Origin: Modestobacter sp. VKM Ac-2982
GTDB taxonomy: Bacteria > Actinomycetota > Actinomycetes > Mycobacteriales > Geodermatophilaceae
Direction of reading: 5' to 3'
NCBI RefSeq assembly: GCF_026967935.1
Contig: NZ_JAPVBL010000003.1
Coordinates: 611,233 to 675,232 of the forward strand
DNA: 64,000 nucleotides
The notes beneath the pieces were generated by a model, which searched no databases, had not been told where the DNA came from, and worked only from the letters and a program-made list of their open reading frames with translations. A program made the translations under genes and the position numbers. Of this stretch, positions 36,107 to 43,878 are shown piece by piece (the first letter of the stretch is position 1; each line of letters opens with the position of its first letter).

Positions 36107-36189
36107 GCACGCCTCCGGTGTGTGCCCGGCCCACTGACGGCACGTCAGACCGCGGCCGCGTACCCGGACCCATCGACAGGGACCCCAGC

Positions 36190-37239
36190 ATGCGCACGTC
36201 CTCCGGCCGGGTGGGCCGCACCGCCACCGCCATCGCCGCCGCCCTGGCTCTCGCCGCCTGTGGTGCCTCCGAACCGGTCCCCGAGGCCGAGGTCGCGAGC
36301 GGGGGCGAGAACGCCACCGCCTACCCGCTGGTGGTCGACAACTGCGGCGAGTCGATGACGTTCGAGGCCGCGCCGCAGCGGGTCGTCTCGCTCGACCAGG
36401 GCTCGACGGAGATCCTGCTCGCGCTCGGCCTGGGCGACCGGGTGGTCGGCACCGCGTCCTGGACCGACCCGGTCCTGCCCGAGCTCGCCGAGGCCAACGC
36501 CTCGGTGCCGCGGCTGGCCGACAACGCGCCCAGCTACGAGGTCCTGCTCGGCGCCGATCCCGACTTCGTGACCGCCTCCTTCGCCCGGCACTACCGCACC
36601 GGTGGCGTGGTCGAGCGGGCGCGGCTGGCGGAGACCGGCGTCGACGCCTACCTGTCGCCGGCCGACTGCGAGGGTGAGCTGCTCATCAACGGAGGCGGCA
36701 CCCGCACCCGGCCGCTGGAGATCGACTCCGTCTACCAGGAGATCCGGGAGCTGGCGGAGATCTTCGACGTCTCCTCCCGTGGGGACGAGCTCATCGCCGA
36801 CCTGCAGGAGCGCGCGGACGCCGCGACCGACCGGATCGAGGCGAGCGACCGCACGATCGCCTTCTGGTTCGCCGACACCAAGTCCCCTTACGTGGCCGGG
36901 GGCCTCGGCGGGGCGAACCTGCTGGCCACCACGGTGGGTGCGGAGAACGTCTTCGCGGACCTGGACGACGACTGGACCGCGGTCGGGTGGGAGACCGTGG
37001 TCGAGCGGGACCCGGACGTGCTGGTCCTGGGAGACCTGCAGCGCGACCGGTTCCCCGGTGACCGGCTGGCGGACAAGGAGGCGTTCCTCGCCTCCGACCC
37101 GCTGACCAGCACGATGCAGGCCGTCCAGGAGGAGGACTACATCGCGCTGCACGGTGCCGAGATGAACCCCTCGATCCGCTTCGTCGACGCGCTGGAGAAG
37201 CTGGCCGACGGCCTGGACGAGATCGGGCAGGCACCCTGA
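36190..37239 (+). CDS. Iron-siderophore ABC transporter binding lipoprotein
   Basis: A 349-residue periplasmic-binding protein of the FepB/FhuD/BtuF class. A signal peptide ends in the lipobox LALAAC (lipid-anchored Cys near residue 24). The two lobes are seen in QRVVSLDQGSTEILLALGLGDRVVGT and PSYEVLLGADPDFVTASF, then WETVVERDPDVLVLGD, joined by a long helix. The start is ATG 36190; the frame is open further upstream over the promoter. An iron box precedes it, and the permease and ATPase genes follow without gaps. Confidence 0.92.
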   Translation: MRTSSGRVGRTATAIAAALALAACGASEPVPEAEVASGGENATAYPLVVDNCGESMTFEAAPQRVVSLDQGSTEILLALGLGDRVVGTASWTDPVLPELAEANASVPRLADNAPSYEVLLGADPDFVTASFARHYRTGGVVERARLAETGVDAYLSPADCEGELLINGGGTRTRPLEIDSVYQEIRELAEIFDVSSRGDELIADLQERADAATDRIEASDRTIAFWFADTKSPYVAGGLGGANLLATTVGAENVFADLDDDWTAVGWETVVERDPDVLVLGDLQRDRFPGDRLADKEAFLASDPLTSTMQAVQEEDYIALHGAEMNPSIRFVDALEKLADGLDEIGQAP

Positions 37240-37244
37240 CCGCC

Positions 37245-38312
37245 GTGACCACCCCCGTCACGGACGGGGCTCGGAGCGCGTCCGGGACGTCGCCCCGGAG
37301 CACGCTCCGGGTGGTGCTGCTGCTCGCCGGCGGGCTCGTCGCGGTGGCCCTGTCGGTGGGTGCCGCGATCACGCTCGGGCCGGCGGACGTCTCCCTGGTG
37401 AACGTCCGTGACGTGCTGCTCAACCACCTCGGGCTCGCCGACATCCCGGTCCGGGTGGTGAAGGACGCGATCGTCTGGGAGGAGCGGCTGCCACGCGCGC
37501 TCACCGCGGCGGCGGCCGGCGCCGGCCTGGGCATCTGCGGCGCGGTGATGCAGTCCCTGCTGCGCAACCCGCTGGCCGACCCGTTCCTGCTGGGGATCTC
37601 CTCCGGCGCCTCCACCGGCGCGGTGGTGATCGGCGTCCTCGGGGTCGGCGGGTCCGTGCTCGGCCTCTCCGGCGGGGCCTTCATCGGTGCGCTGCTGGCC
37701 TTCGCCCTGGTCATGCTGCTGGCCCGGCTGGCCGGCGGCGGCACCGACCGGGTGATCCTGGCGGGCGTGGCGAGCACCCAGCTGTTCTCCGCACTGACCT
37801 CCTTCGTGATCTTCGCCTTCGCCGACGCCGACGAGACCCGCGGCGTCATGTTCTGGCTGCTGGGGTCGTTGGAGGGCGTGCGCTGGGACGACGTGGCGCT
37901 GTGCGCCGTCGTCGTCGCCGTGGGCATCGCGGTGTGCCTGGCCTACGCCCACGCGCTGGACGCCTTCTCCTTCGGCGACGAGATCGCCGCCTCGCTGGGC
38001 ATCGCCGTGGCCCGGGTGCGGCTGGGCCTGCTGGTGCTCACCGCGCTGATCACCGCCACCCTGGTGAGCGTCACCGGCGCCATCGGCTTCGTCGGCCTGG
38101 TCCTCCCGCACGCCGCCCGGTTCCTCTTCGGACCCCGGCATGCCGCGCTGATCCCGGCCACCGCGCTGATCGGCGCCGTCTTCATGGTGTGGGTCGACGC
38201 CGTCTCGCGGGTGGCGTTCCAGCCCACGCCGCTGCCGGTCGGGGTGGGGACGGCGCTGGTCGGGGTGCCGGCCTTCGTGCTGATCCTGGTGCGGAAGCGG
38301 CGGGCACCGTGA
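37245..38312 (+). CDS. Iron-siderophore ABC transporter permease (FecCD family)
   Basis: A 355-residue polytopic permease of the FecCD/BtuC family. Family blocks are ERLPRALTAAAAGAGLGICGAVMQSLLRNPLADPFLLGISSGAS, GVMFWLLGSLEGVRWDDV, LGIAVARVRLGLLVLTALITATLVSVTGAIGFVGLVLPHAARFL, and LPVGVGTALVGVPAFVLIL. About nine to ten membrane helices are expected; it works as a homodimer. GTG 37245 lies 5 bases after the lipoprotein stop, and its own end overlaps the ATPase start by 4 bases. Confidence 0.93.
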   Translation: MTTPVTDGARSASGTSPRSTLRVVLLLAGGLVAVALSVGAAITLGPADVSLVNVRDVLLNHLGLADIPVRVVKDAIVWEERLPRALTAAAAGAGLGICGAVMQSLLRNPLADPFLLGISSGASTGAVVIGVLGVGGSVLGLSGGAFIGALLAFALVMLLARLAGGGTDRVILAGVASTQLFSALTSFVIFAFADADETRGVMFWLLGSLEGVRWDDVALCAVVVAVGIAVCLAYAHALDAFSFGDEIAASLGIAVARVRLGLLVLTALITATLVSVTGAIGFVGLVLPHAARFLFGPRHAALIPATALIGAVFMVWVDAVSRVAFQPTPLPVGVGTALVGVPAFVLILVRKRRAP

Positions 38313-39124
38313 CGCTGCGGGCGGAGCGGGTCGTGTGGCACCGCGGCGGCGCGCTCGTCGTCGACGACGTGACCCTGCGCCCGGCCCCGGGGACGACGAT
38401 CGGCCTGCTGGGGCCGAACGGCTCGGGCAAGTCCTCGCTGCTGCGGCTGCTGGGCGGCACCGCCAAGCCGGACTCCGGGGTGGTCACCCTCGACGGTGCC
38501 GAGCTCCGCTCCCTCACCAGGCGCGACATCGCCCGGGCTGTGGCCGTGGTGAGCCAGCACGCCGACACCGACGTCGACATCCGCGTCCGGGACGTGGTGC
38601 GGCTCGGCCGGATCCCGCACCGCGGCTCGTTCGGCACCGCCTCGGCGACCCGCGACGTGGAGGCCGTGGCCGAGGCGCTGCGGCACACCGGGCTGACCGA
38701 CAAGGCCGACCAGCGCTGGGACACCCTCTCGGGGGGCGAGCGGCAGCGCGCCCACATCGCCCGGGCGCTCGCCCAGGAGCCGCGCGAGCTGCTGCTGGAC
38801 GAGCCGACCAACCACCTGGACATCCGCCACCAGCTGGAGCTGCTGTCGCTGGTCGCGCGGCTGCCCGTCACCAGCGTCATCGCCCTGCACGACCTCAACC
38901 TGGCAGCCACCTTCTGCGACGAGGTGATCGTCCTGGAGCGCGGCCGGGCGGTGGCCGGCGGGACGCCGCGGGAGGTGCTCACCGCGGAGCTCATCGCCCG
39001 GGTGTACGGCGTCCGGGCCCGGGTGGGCGTGGACGAGCGAGGCCGGCTCACCGTGCTGTTCGAGCCCGGCCCGCTCGACGAGTCGGCCGAGCTGACCCCG
39101 GAGGACGCGCCCTGGCCGCGGTGA
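38309..39124 (+). CDS. Iron-siderophore ABC transporter ATPase
   Basis: A 271-residue FepC/FecE-type ATPase. Walker A LLGPNGSGKSSLL, the Q-loop AVVSQHADTDVDIRVRDVV, signature LSGGERQRAHIARAL, Walker B ELLLDEPTNHLDI and H-loop ALHDLNLA are intact. The GTG overlaps the permease stop (GTGA). It completes a three-gene ferric-siderophore or heme importer controlled by the iron box at 36088. No siderophore biosynthesis genes are nearby, so it may import xenosiderophores. Confidence 0.93.
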   Translation: MTLRAERVVWHRGGALVVDDVTLRPAPGTTIGLLGPNGSGKSSLLRLLGGTAKPDSGVVTLDGAELRSLTRRDIARAVAVVSQHADTDVDIRVRDVVRLGRIPHRGSFGTASATRDVEAVAEALRHTGLTDKADQRWDTLSGGERQRAHIARALAQEPRELLLDEPTNHLDIRHQLELLSLVARLPVTSVIALHDLNLAATFCDEVIVLERGRAVAGGTPREVLTAELIARVYGVRARVGVDERGRLTVLFEPGPLDESAELTPEDAPWPR

Positions 39125-39235
39125 CCCCGCGTCACCGCCCGGAGAAGTCTCTTCTGCAGAAGTGCTCAAGCAGTCCGTTCACCCGGTCGATCTACTGCTC
39201 GTCAGTCGATGACCCACAGTGAGCGGAGACCGAAC

Positions 39236-39946
39236 GTGTCCACCCCGATGGCCAGCACGCCCCGCGGCGTCACCCGCGTCCTGATCCTCGCCGACGCCCC
39301 GGTCCTGCGCCGTGGGCTGGTCGGCATGATCAACGAGACCGCCGGCATGCAGGCGGTGGGCAGCCCGGGGGAGCCGCGTCGTGCGCTGACCCTGGCCGAG
39401 GCCGCCCGCCCCGACGCGGTGGTGGTGGAGCTGGGCACCGGCCGGGCGGCCACCCTGAACGCGGTGCGGGACCTGCGTCGCCGGTTCCCGCAGCTGGCCG
39501 TCGTCGCCCTGGCCACCTCGGAGGACCCGGGTGTGGTGAACGAGGCGCTGGCGGCCGGGGTGCGTGGCTACCTGCTGATGAACACCTCCCCGACGCTGCT
39601 GGGCTGGGCGGTGCTCGCTGCCCGGGCCGGGCGGACGGTGGTGGACCCGCAGATCCGTCGTGGTGAGGGGGCCGAGGCGCCGGTGTCGCGGGAGCTGACC
39701 CCGGAGGTGCCGTTGACCCGCCGGGAGTCCGATGTGCTGGACGAGTTGATCCAGGGGCAGTCGAACCGGGCGATCGGGAAGAACTTGTTCATCTCCGAGG
39801 ACACGGTGAAGTCCCACGTGAAGGCGATCCTGCGCAAGCTGGGTGCCCGGGACCGGGCGCACGCGGTGTCCCTGGTGCTGTCGGCGCGCAACCCGGGCTG
39901 TTCCTGCGGGGCGCACCGGCTCACCGAGGCCACGGCCGACGTCTGA
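39236..39946 (+). CDS. Atypical LuxR/NarL-family response regulator lacking the phospho-acceptor
   Basis: A 236-residue protein with a receiver-like domain (residues ~12-130) and a C-terminal LuxR/NarL helix-turn-helix, LTRRESDVLDELIQGQSNRAIGKNLFISEDTVKSHVKAIL. In the receiver, the acidic pair is reduced to ADAP, the phosphorylatable Asp is Glu65 (AVVVELGTG) and the conserved Lys is Met (YLLMNTSP). It therefore should not be phosphorylated normally; a Glu at this place may mimic the active state. No kinase gene is adjacent. GTG 39236 with GGAG 7 bases upstream is preferred to ATG 39209. The target genes are unknown. Confidence 0.85.
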   Translation: MSTPMASTPRGVTRVLILADAPVLRRGLVGMINETAGMQAVGSPGEPRRALTLAEAARPDAVVVELGTGRAATLNAVRDLRRRFPQLAVVALATSEDPGVVNEALAAGVRGYLLMNTSPTLLGWAVLAARAGRTVVDPQIRRGEGAEAPVSRELTPEVPLTRRESDVLDELIQGQSNRAIGKNLFISEDTVKSHVKAILRKLGARDRAHAVSLVLSARNPGCSCGAHRLTEATADV

Positions 39947-39991
39947 CCGGAGACGCTCCAGGGTCCTCGAGCGGGGTGTCCGGGCCGGGGA

Positions 39992-39997
39992 TAGGTT
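39992..39997 (+). promoter_or_regulatory. -10 element of the sulfotransferase gene, leaderless
   Basis: TAGGTT ends 6 bases before the GTG start at 40004 and no ribosome site is present, so the mRNA probably begins at the start codon. Confidence 0.5.
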
Positions 39998-40003
39998 CCG
40001 GCG

Positions 40004-40825
40004 GTGCCTCCGACCGCCGTCGCCAGCCGGTTGTTCGTGGTGGGCTGCCCGCGGTCGGGCACCACGCTCCTGCAGTCCTTCCTGGCCGCCCACCCCGACG
40101 TCCACTCGTTCCCGGAGACGCACTTCTTCTACCGGCTGGAGGCGGTCGGCGACCGCCGCCGCCAGGGCCTGATCAGCCGTGAGCTCACCGCCGATCTCCC
40201 GCAGGTCGCCCGCTTCCTGGGCCGGCCGGAGCTGGCGTGGCCGGAGCCGGCGACGGTGCAGGCGACGGCCGAGGCGTTCGTGGCCGCCGCCGACGCGGTG
40301 ACCGTGGCCGCGGGCGCGACGACCTGGGTGGAGAAGACCCCGGCCAACCTCTACGCCATCGACCTCATCGAGCGGCTGGTGCCTGGCGCGCGCTTCCTGC
40401 ACATCGTCCGGGACGGCGCCGATGTCGCCGCCAGCCTGTGCTCGGTCGCCGCCGGCTGGGGGAGCTCCTACACGCCGGAGGAGGCGGTCGACCTCTGGGC
40501 GGAGTCGGTGGAGATCACCGCCGCCCACCACGGGCGCCCCGGTCATGCCGTGCTGAGCTACGCGGCACTCGCCGAGGACCCCGACCGGGCACTGGCCGCG
40601 GCGTGCGCCGTGGTCGGCCTCCCCTTCACCCCGGCGATGGTGACCGGGCGGGCCGCCGCCGCGCAGGGCCTGATCAAGGACTTCGAGGCGTGGAAGGGCG
40701 CCAACACCGGGCCGCTCCAGCACCGGCCGCGGGCCCGGTTCACCGAGGTGTTCGACGCCGCGACCCAGCGCCGGGTGGAGGCGCGGGTGGCCGAGGTCGT
40801 CGTCCCCGAGCTGCTGCCTGGTTGA
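40004..40825 (+). CDS. Sulfotransferase family protein
   Basis: A 273-residue PAPS-dependent sulfotransferase fold. The 5'-phosphosulfate loop is FVVGCPRSGTTLLQSFLAAHP and the 3'-phosphate site is ARFLHIVRDGADVAASL; ETHFFYR and WVEKTPANL are also typical of bacterial Sulfotransfer_3 proteins. It would transfer sulfate to an unknown carbohydrate, lipid or other acceptor in the cytoplasm. The gene stands alone between the response regulator and a small membrane protein gene, with a leaderless-type -10 element. Confidence 0.88.
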   Translation: MPPTAVASRLFVVGCPRSGTTLLQSFLAAHPDVHSFPETHFFYRLEAVGDRRRQGLISRELTADLPQVARFLGRPELAWPEPATVQATAEAFVAAADAVTVAAGATTWVEKTPANLYAIDLIERLVPGARFLHIVRDGADVAASLCSVAAGWGSSYTPEEAVDLWAESVEITAAHHGRPGHAVLSYAALAEDPDRALAAACAVVGLPFTPAMVTGRAAAAQGLIKDFEAWKGANTGPLQHRPRARFTEVFDAATQRRVEARVAEVVVPELLPG

Positions 40826-40852
40826 GCCCCGGCCGGCGGGCGGATCCGGGAC

Positions 40853-40858
40853 TACCGT
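40853..40858 (+). promoter_or_regulatory. -10 element of the 40865 gene, leaderless
   Basis: TACCGT ends 6 bases before the ATG; no Shine-Dalgarno. Same spacing as at several other genes in the window. Confidence 0.45.
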
Positions 40859-40864
40859 TGCGAC

Positions 40865-41245
40865 ATGGTCGGGATCCTGGCGGCTGCGCTGCTGGTCCTC
40901 GTGCTGGCCGGGCTCGTGGCCTGGGCGATGTCGGTGCCGCAGACCACGGTGACCGGCCCGGACAGCTGGCGGTTGCCCGCACGCGACCGGGCCCGCCAGC
41001 AGTCGGCGATCGCCGCAGCCCGCTGGACGGCCGGCCACGACGAGGTCGACGGCGTCACCCGGGTGCTCCTGCAACGCACCTGCATCGGCCTGGACGGCCG
41101 GCCCGACGTGCTGGAGGAACGGGTCTTCGACAGCTTCCCGGCCCGTGACCCGCTGTGGGAGGCCCGCTTCACCGAGGCGATGGCCAACGCCCGGTTCCGC
41201 TGCCGGTACCTCAACGCCGAGGAGGGGCACCCGGAGCAGCCGTAG
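40865..41245 (+). CDS. Hypothetical protein with N-terminal membrane anchor
   Basis: A 126-residue protein. Residues ~3-25 are one hydrophobic segment (ILAAALLVLVLAGLVAWAM), after which the chain is soluble, with ARQQSAIAAARWTAGHDEVDGVTRVLLQRTC and FPARDPLWEARFTEAMANARFRCRYLNAEE. No family was recognised. It might be a signal-anchored protein facing either side of the membrane. It lies 23 bases before an SRPBCC gene on the same strand. Confidence 0.75.
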   Translation: MVGILAAALLVLVLAGLVAWAMSVPQTTVTGPDSWRLPARDRARQQSAIAAARWTAGHDEVDGVTRVLLQRTCIGLDGRPDVLEERVFDSFPARDPLWEARFTEAMANARFRCRYLNAEEGHPEQP

Positions 41246-41268
41246 AGCCCGAGGCGGAGGATGGCGCC

Positions 41269-41715
41269 ATGGGTCAGGTCGTCGCCACCGCAGAACACGT
41301 CGTACACGCACCGGCGGACGTCGTCCGCGCGGCGCTCGCCGACTACGAGGTCACCCGTCCGAAGGTGCTGCCGGAGCAGTACAGCCAGTACCGGGTCGAC
41401 GCCGGCGGGCAGGGCGCGGGCACGAAGGTGCACTGGCGCCTGCAGGCCACCTCCAAGCGGGTGCGCGAGCAGGACGTCGTCGTCACCACCGGGCCCGACG
41501 GCGCCCTGGTGGAGAGCGACACGAACTCCTCCATGGTCACCACCTGGACCGTGCACCCGGCTGACGCCGGCGCGAGCACCGTGCGGTCCCGCACCACCTG
41601 GACCGGCGCGAGCGGGATCGGCGGCTTCTTCGAGCGCACCTTCGCGCCGAAGGGGTTGGCCCGCATCCAGGGCGCGATGCTGGAGCGGCTGGACCAGGAG
41701 CTCGCCGCCCGCTGA
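41269..41715 (+). CDS. SRPBCC family protein (polyketide cyclase-like)
   Basis: A 148-residue START-like fold protein. HVVHAPADVVRAALADYEVTRPKVLPEQYSQYRV and GTKVHWRLQATSKRVREQDVVVT, then SRTTWTGASGIGGFFERTFAPKGLARIQGAMLERL, are the typical SRPBCC/Polyketide_cyc2 strands and long C-terminal helix. Of two nearby ATGs, 41269 is in the right frame, with GGCGGAGG upstream; 41261 is out of frame. The ligand is unknown. It is convergent with the ion-channel gene, 13 bases away. Confidence 0.85.
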   Translation: MGQVVATAEHVVHAPADVVRAALADYEVTRPKVLPEQYSQYRVDAGGQGAGTKVHWRLQATSKRVREQDVVVTTGPDGALVESDTNSSMVTTWTVHPADAGASTVRSRTTWTGASGIGGFFERTFAPKGLARIQGAMLERLDQELAAR

Positions 41716-41728
41716 GCCGCCGGCGAGC

Positions 41729-42736
41729 TCAGGCCGCGCGGGTGCCGGGCCAGTCGTAGCTGGCCGCCGCGATCCGCCGGGACAGCTCGTCGCGCAGCTC
41801 GGCGCACGCCGCGGTCTGCTCGGCGAGCTGCGCTGCGTCCACCGCCAGGCCCTGTCGACCGGTCTCGCCGGCCTCCAGCTCCGGCGCCGGCGGAGCCTGC
41901 TCGCCCCCGACCGTGGGGGCGTGGGCCACGTACTGCTGCACGGCGGACAGCACCGACCGGCGCACCCCGGGCGGCAGCCGGTCGGCCGGGTCGGCCGCCG
42001 ACGACAGCACCAGCACCGCGTCGAGCAGCACAGCGACCGCAGGCGCGGTGCCGAGTTCCGGTGTCCGCGGCCGGTAGGCGTGCAGCAGGGGATAGGCCCG
42101 GTGCTGCTGGGCCAGCGTCGTCAACGTCGAGGACAGCGACGACAGGGACACCACCGCCGGGACCGTGGTCCCCGGCACGGCCAGGCCCGCTGCCATCTCG
42201 GCGCCGGTGCGGCCGAAGCCGGTGACCTGGGAGGCGAAGCTGCGCTTGCCGACCACCGCGGAGATCACCGAGGTCAGGTACGAGACCCCGAGGGTGAGCA
42301 GCAGCATCCCGCTGAGCGCGGCGGCCACGGTGACCAGCTGGAAGCCAGCACCGGACGGCTGGTACGCACCGTTGCCGAGGGTCACGATGCTGTACCCGGC
42401 GAAGTAGAAGCGCTCCCAGACCGAGGCCGGTGCGCCACTGGACGAGCTGACCACCGCCTCCTCGTCGCCGAGGAGGACCAGCGACCAGCCCAGCCAGAGC
42501 AGGGTGAACCAGGCACTGACGGTCGCGGCGACGAGGAGCACGCCGGGGCCGCCCACCACGCGCATCGGCGCGGAGTCCGCCACGGCGGGCCGCCGGGCGA
42601 TCCGCCACATCGCTCGGGTGATCAGCTGGGTCAGCGGGCCGGGACCGCTGGCCACCGCCAGCGTGGTCCGCGCCTCGTCGACCACGGCGAACGCGACGAG
42701 GGTCAGGCCGACGACGTCCCACCACCACCCGATCAC
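41729..42736 (-). CDS. Two-helix ion-channel family protein with altered filter
   Basis: A 335-residue membrane protein. The pore region, VWERFYFAGYSIVTLGNGAYQPSG, has the layout of an Ion_trans_2 potassium channel pore loop, but the filter reads TLGNG instead of TVGYG or TVGFG. It is flanked by helices TLLWLGWSLVLLG and ALSGMLLLTLGVSYLTSVISAV, with another hydrophobic segment at the N-terminus. The ~180-residue soluble C-terminus was not recognised. GTG 42736 (MIGWWWDVVGL) is the probable start, although no ribosome site is obvious. It is divergent from the sirtuin gene. Confidence 0.75.
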   Translation of the reverse strand: MIGWWWDVVGLTLVAFAVVDEARTTLAVASGPGPLTQLITRAMWRIARRPAVADSAPMRVVGGPGVLLVAATVSAWFTLLWLGWSLVLLGDEEAVVSSSSGAPASVWERFYFAGYSIVTLGNGAYQPSGAGFQLVTVAAALSGMLLLTLGVSYLTSVISAVVGKRSFASQVTGFGRTGAEMAAGLAVPGTTVPAVVSLSSLSSTLTTLAQQHRAYPLLHAYRPRTPELGTAPAVAVLLDAVLVLSSAADPADRLPPGVRRSVLSAVQQYVAHAPTVGGEQAPPAPELEAGETGRQGLAVDAAQLAEQTAACAELRDELSRRIAAASYDWPGTRAA

Positions 42737-42920
42737 CGGAGACCCGGCCGACGGTCGGTGGTGTGGTCGTGGACGCGAACCAGGACGGTGGCCTCCTCGG
42801 ACGGGCCCCAGGGGGCAGCGGACGGTGTGCCACTGGGGTGACCTCGCAGGTCGCCGGCTACACACGGGAGCGTTCCGCGGGCTCGCGACGCATCCGCCGT
42901 CGGGCAGGGACGATGGGGCG

Positions 42921-43766
42921 GTGACCGCAGCGACCCCCACCGTCGAGGGGCTCTCCGAGCTCGCCGGCCTGCTCGCCGACGGCAGGGCTGTCGTCCTCTC
43001 CGGCGCCGGCCTGTCGACCGACTCCGGCATCCCCGACTACCGCGGCGCCACCGGTTCGCTGCGCCGGCACACGCCGATGACCTACCAGACCTTCACCCGT
43101 GACCCCCGCGGCCGGCACCGCTACTGGGCGCGCAGCTACGTCGGCTGGCGGCAGATCGCCGGGGCCCTGCCTAACGCCGGCCACCGCGCCGTCGCGGCGC
43201 TGCAGCAGGTCGGGGCGGTCGGCGAGGTGATCACCCAGAACGTCGACGGGCTGCACCAGGCCGGTGGCGCCCGCGAGGTCCTGGAGCTGCACGGCGGGCT
43301 GGACCGCACCGTCTGCCTGGCCTGCGGTGACGTTGCCTCCCGTGCCGACCTCGACGTCCGGCTGCGGGCGGTCAACCCCGGGTTCCGGCCCGAGCCGACC
43401 GACGAGGTCAACCCCGACGGCGACGTGGAGCTCCCCGAGGAGGAGCTCGACGGGTTCGTGATGGTCGACTGCCTGGCCTGCGGCGGGGGGCCGCTCAAGC
43501 CCGACGTGGTCTTCTTCGGCGAGACCGTGCCCCGCGACCGCGTCGACACCTGCTTCGCCCTGGTGGACGCGGCCCGGTCGCTGCTGGTCCTTGGTTCGTC
43601 CTTGACCGTGATGAGCGGCTACCGGTTCGTCATCCATGCGGCCAAGCGGGGCACGCCGGTCGCCATCGTCAACTCCGGGTCCACCCGCGGCGACGCGAAG
43701 GCCACGCTCAAGGTCGACGCGCCGCTGGGTGTCGTGCTGCCCGAGCTGGCCCGCCGGCTGGGCTGA
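42921..43766 (+). CDS. NAD-dependent protein deacetylase (SIR2 family)
   Basis: A 281-residue sirtuin. NAD-binding motifs are VLSGAGLSTDSGIPDYRG, ITQNVDGLHQAGG, and GSSLTVMSGYRF; the catalytic His is in LELHGGLD; the zinc ligands are CLAC and CLACGG. Between the two Cys pairs there is an insertion of about 40 residues, longer than in CobB. It removes acyl groups from lysine using NAD. A GACGAT box ends 6 bases before the GTG, suggesting a leaderless mRNA. Palindrome copy 4 follows the stop. Confidence 0.92.
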   Translation: MTAATPTVEGLSELAGLLADGRAVVLSGAGLSTDSGIPDYRGATGSLRRHTPMTYQTFTRDPRGRHRYWARSYVGWRQIAGALPNAGHRAVAALQQVGAVGEVITQNVDGLHQAGGAREVLELHGGLDRTVCLACGDVASRADLDVRLRAVNPGFRPEPTDEVNPDGDVELPEEELDGFVMVDCLACGGGPLKPDVVFFGETVPRDRVDTCFALVDAARSLLVLGSSLTVMSGYRFVIHAAKRGTPVAIVNSGSTRGDAKATLKVDAPLGVVLPELARRLG

Positions 43767-43797
43767 GCCCCGAGGCGGTGCGGGGGAGCTCGACGAC

Positions 43798-43829
43798 TGA
43801 GGGGCCGAAGTCGCGACTTTGGCCCCTCA
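43798..43829. repeat. Palindrome copy 4, 32 bases
   Basis: A 32-base near-palindrome with one asymmetric position and the shared TCGCGACTTTGGCCCC core, 31 bases after the sirtuin stop and 49 before the next start. Confidence 0.85.
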
Positions 43830-43878
43830 CGTCGCCCGGGCGGTTGGCCGTTCGGCGGCGCGGGCAGGAAGTCCGGCG

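Noticed and set aside
39179..41311. A 710-codon minus-strand frame
   Set aside because: It crosses three genes on the plus strand with recognised domains and intact starts and has no recognisable domain.
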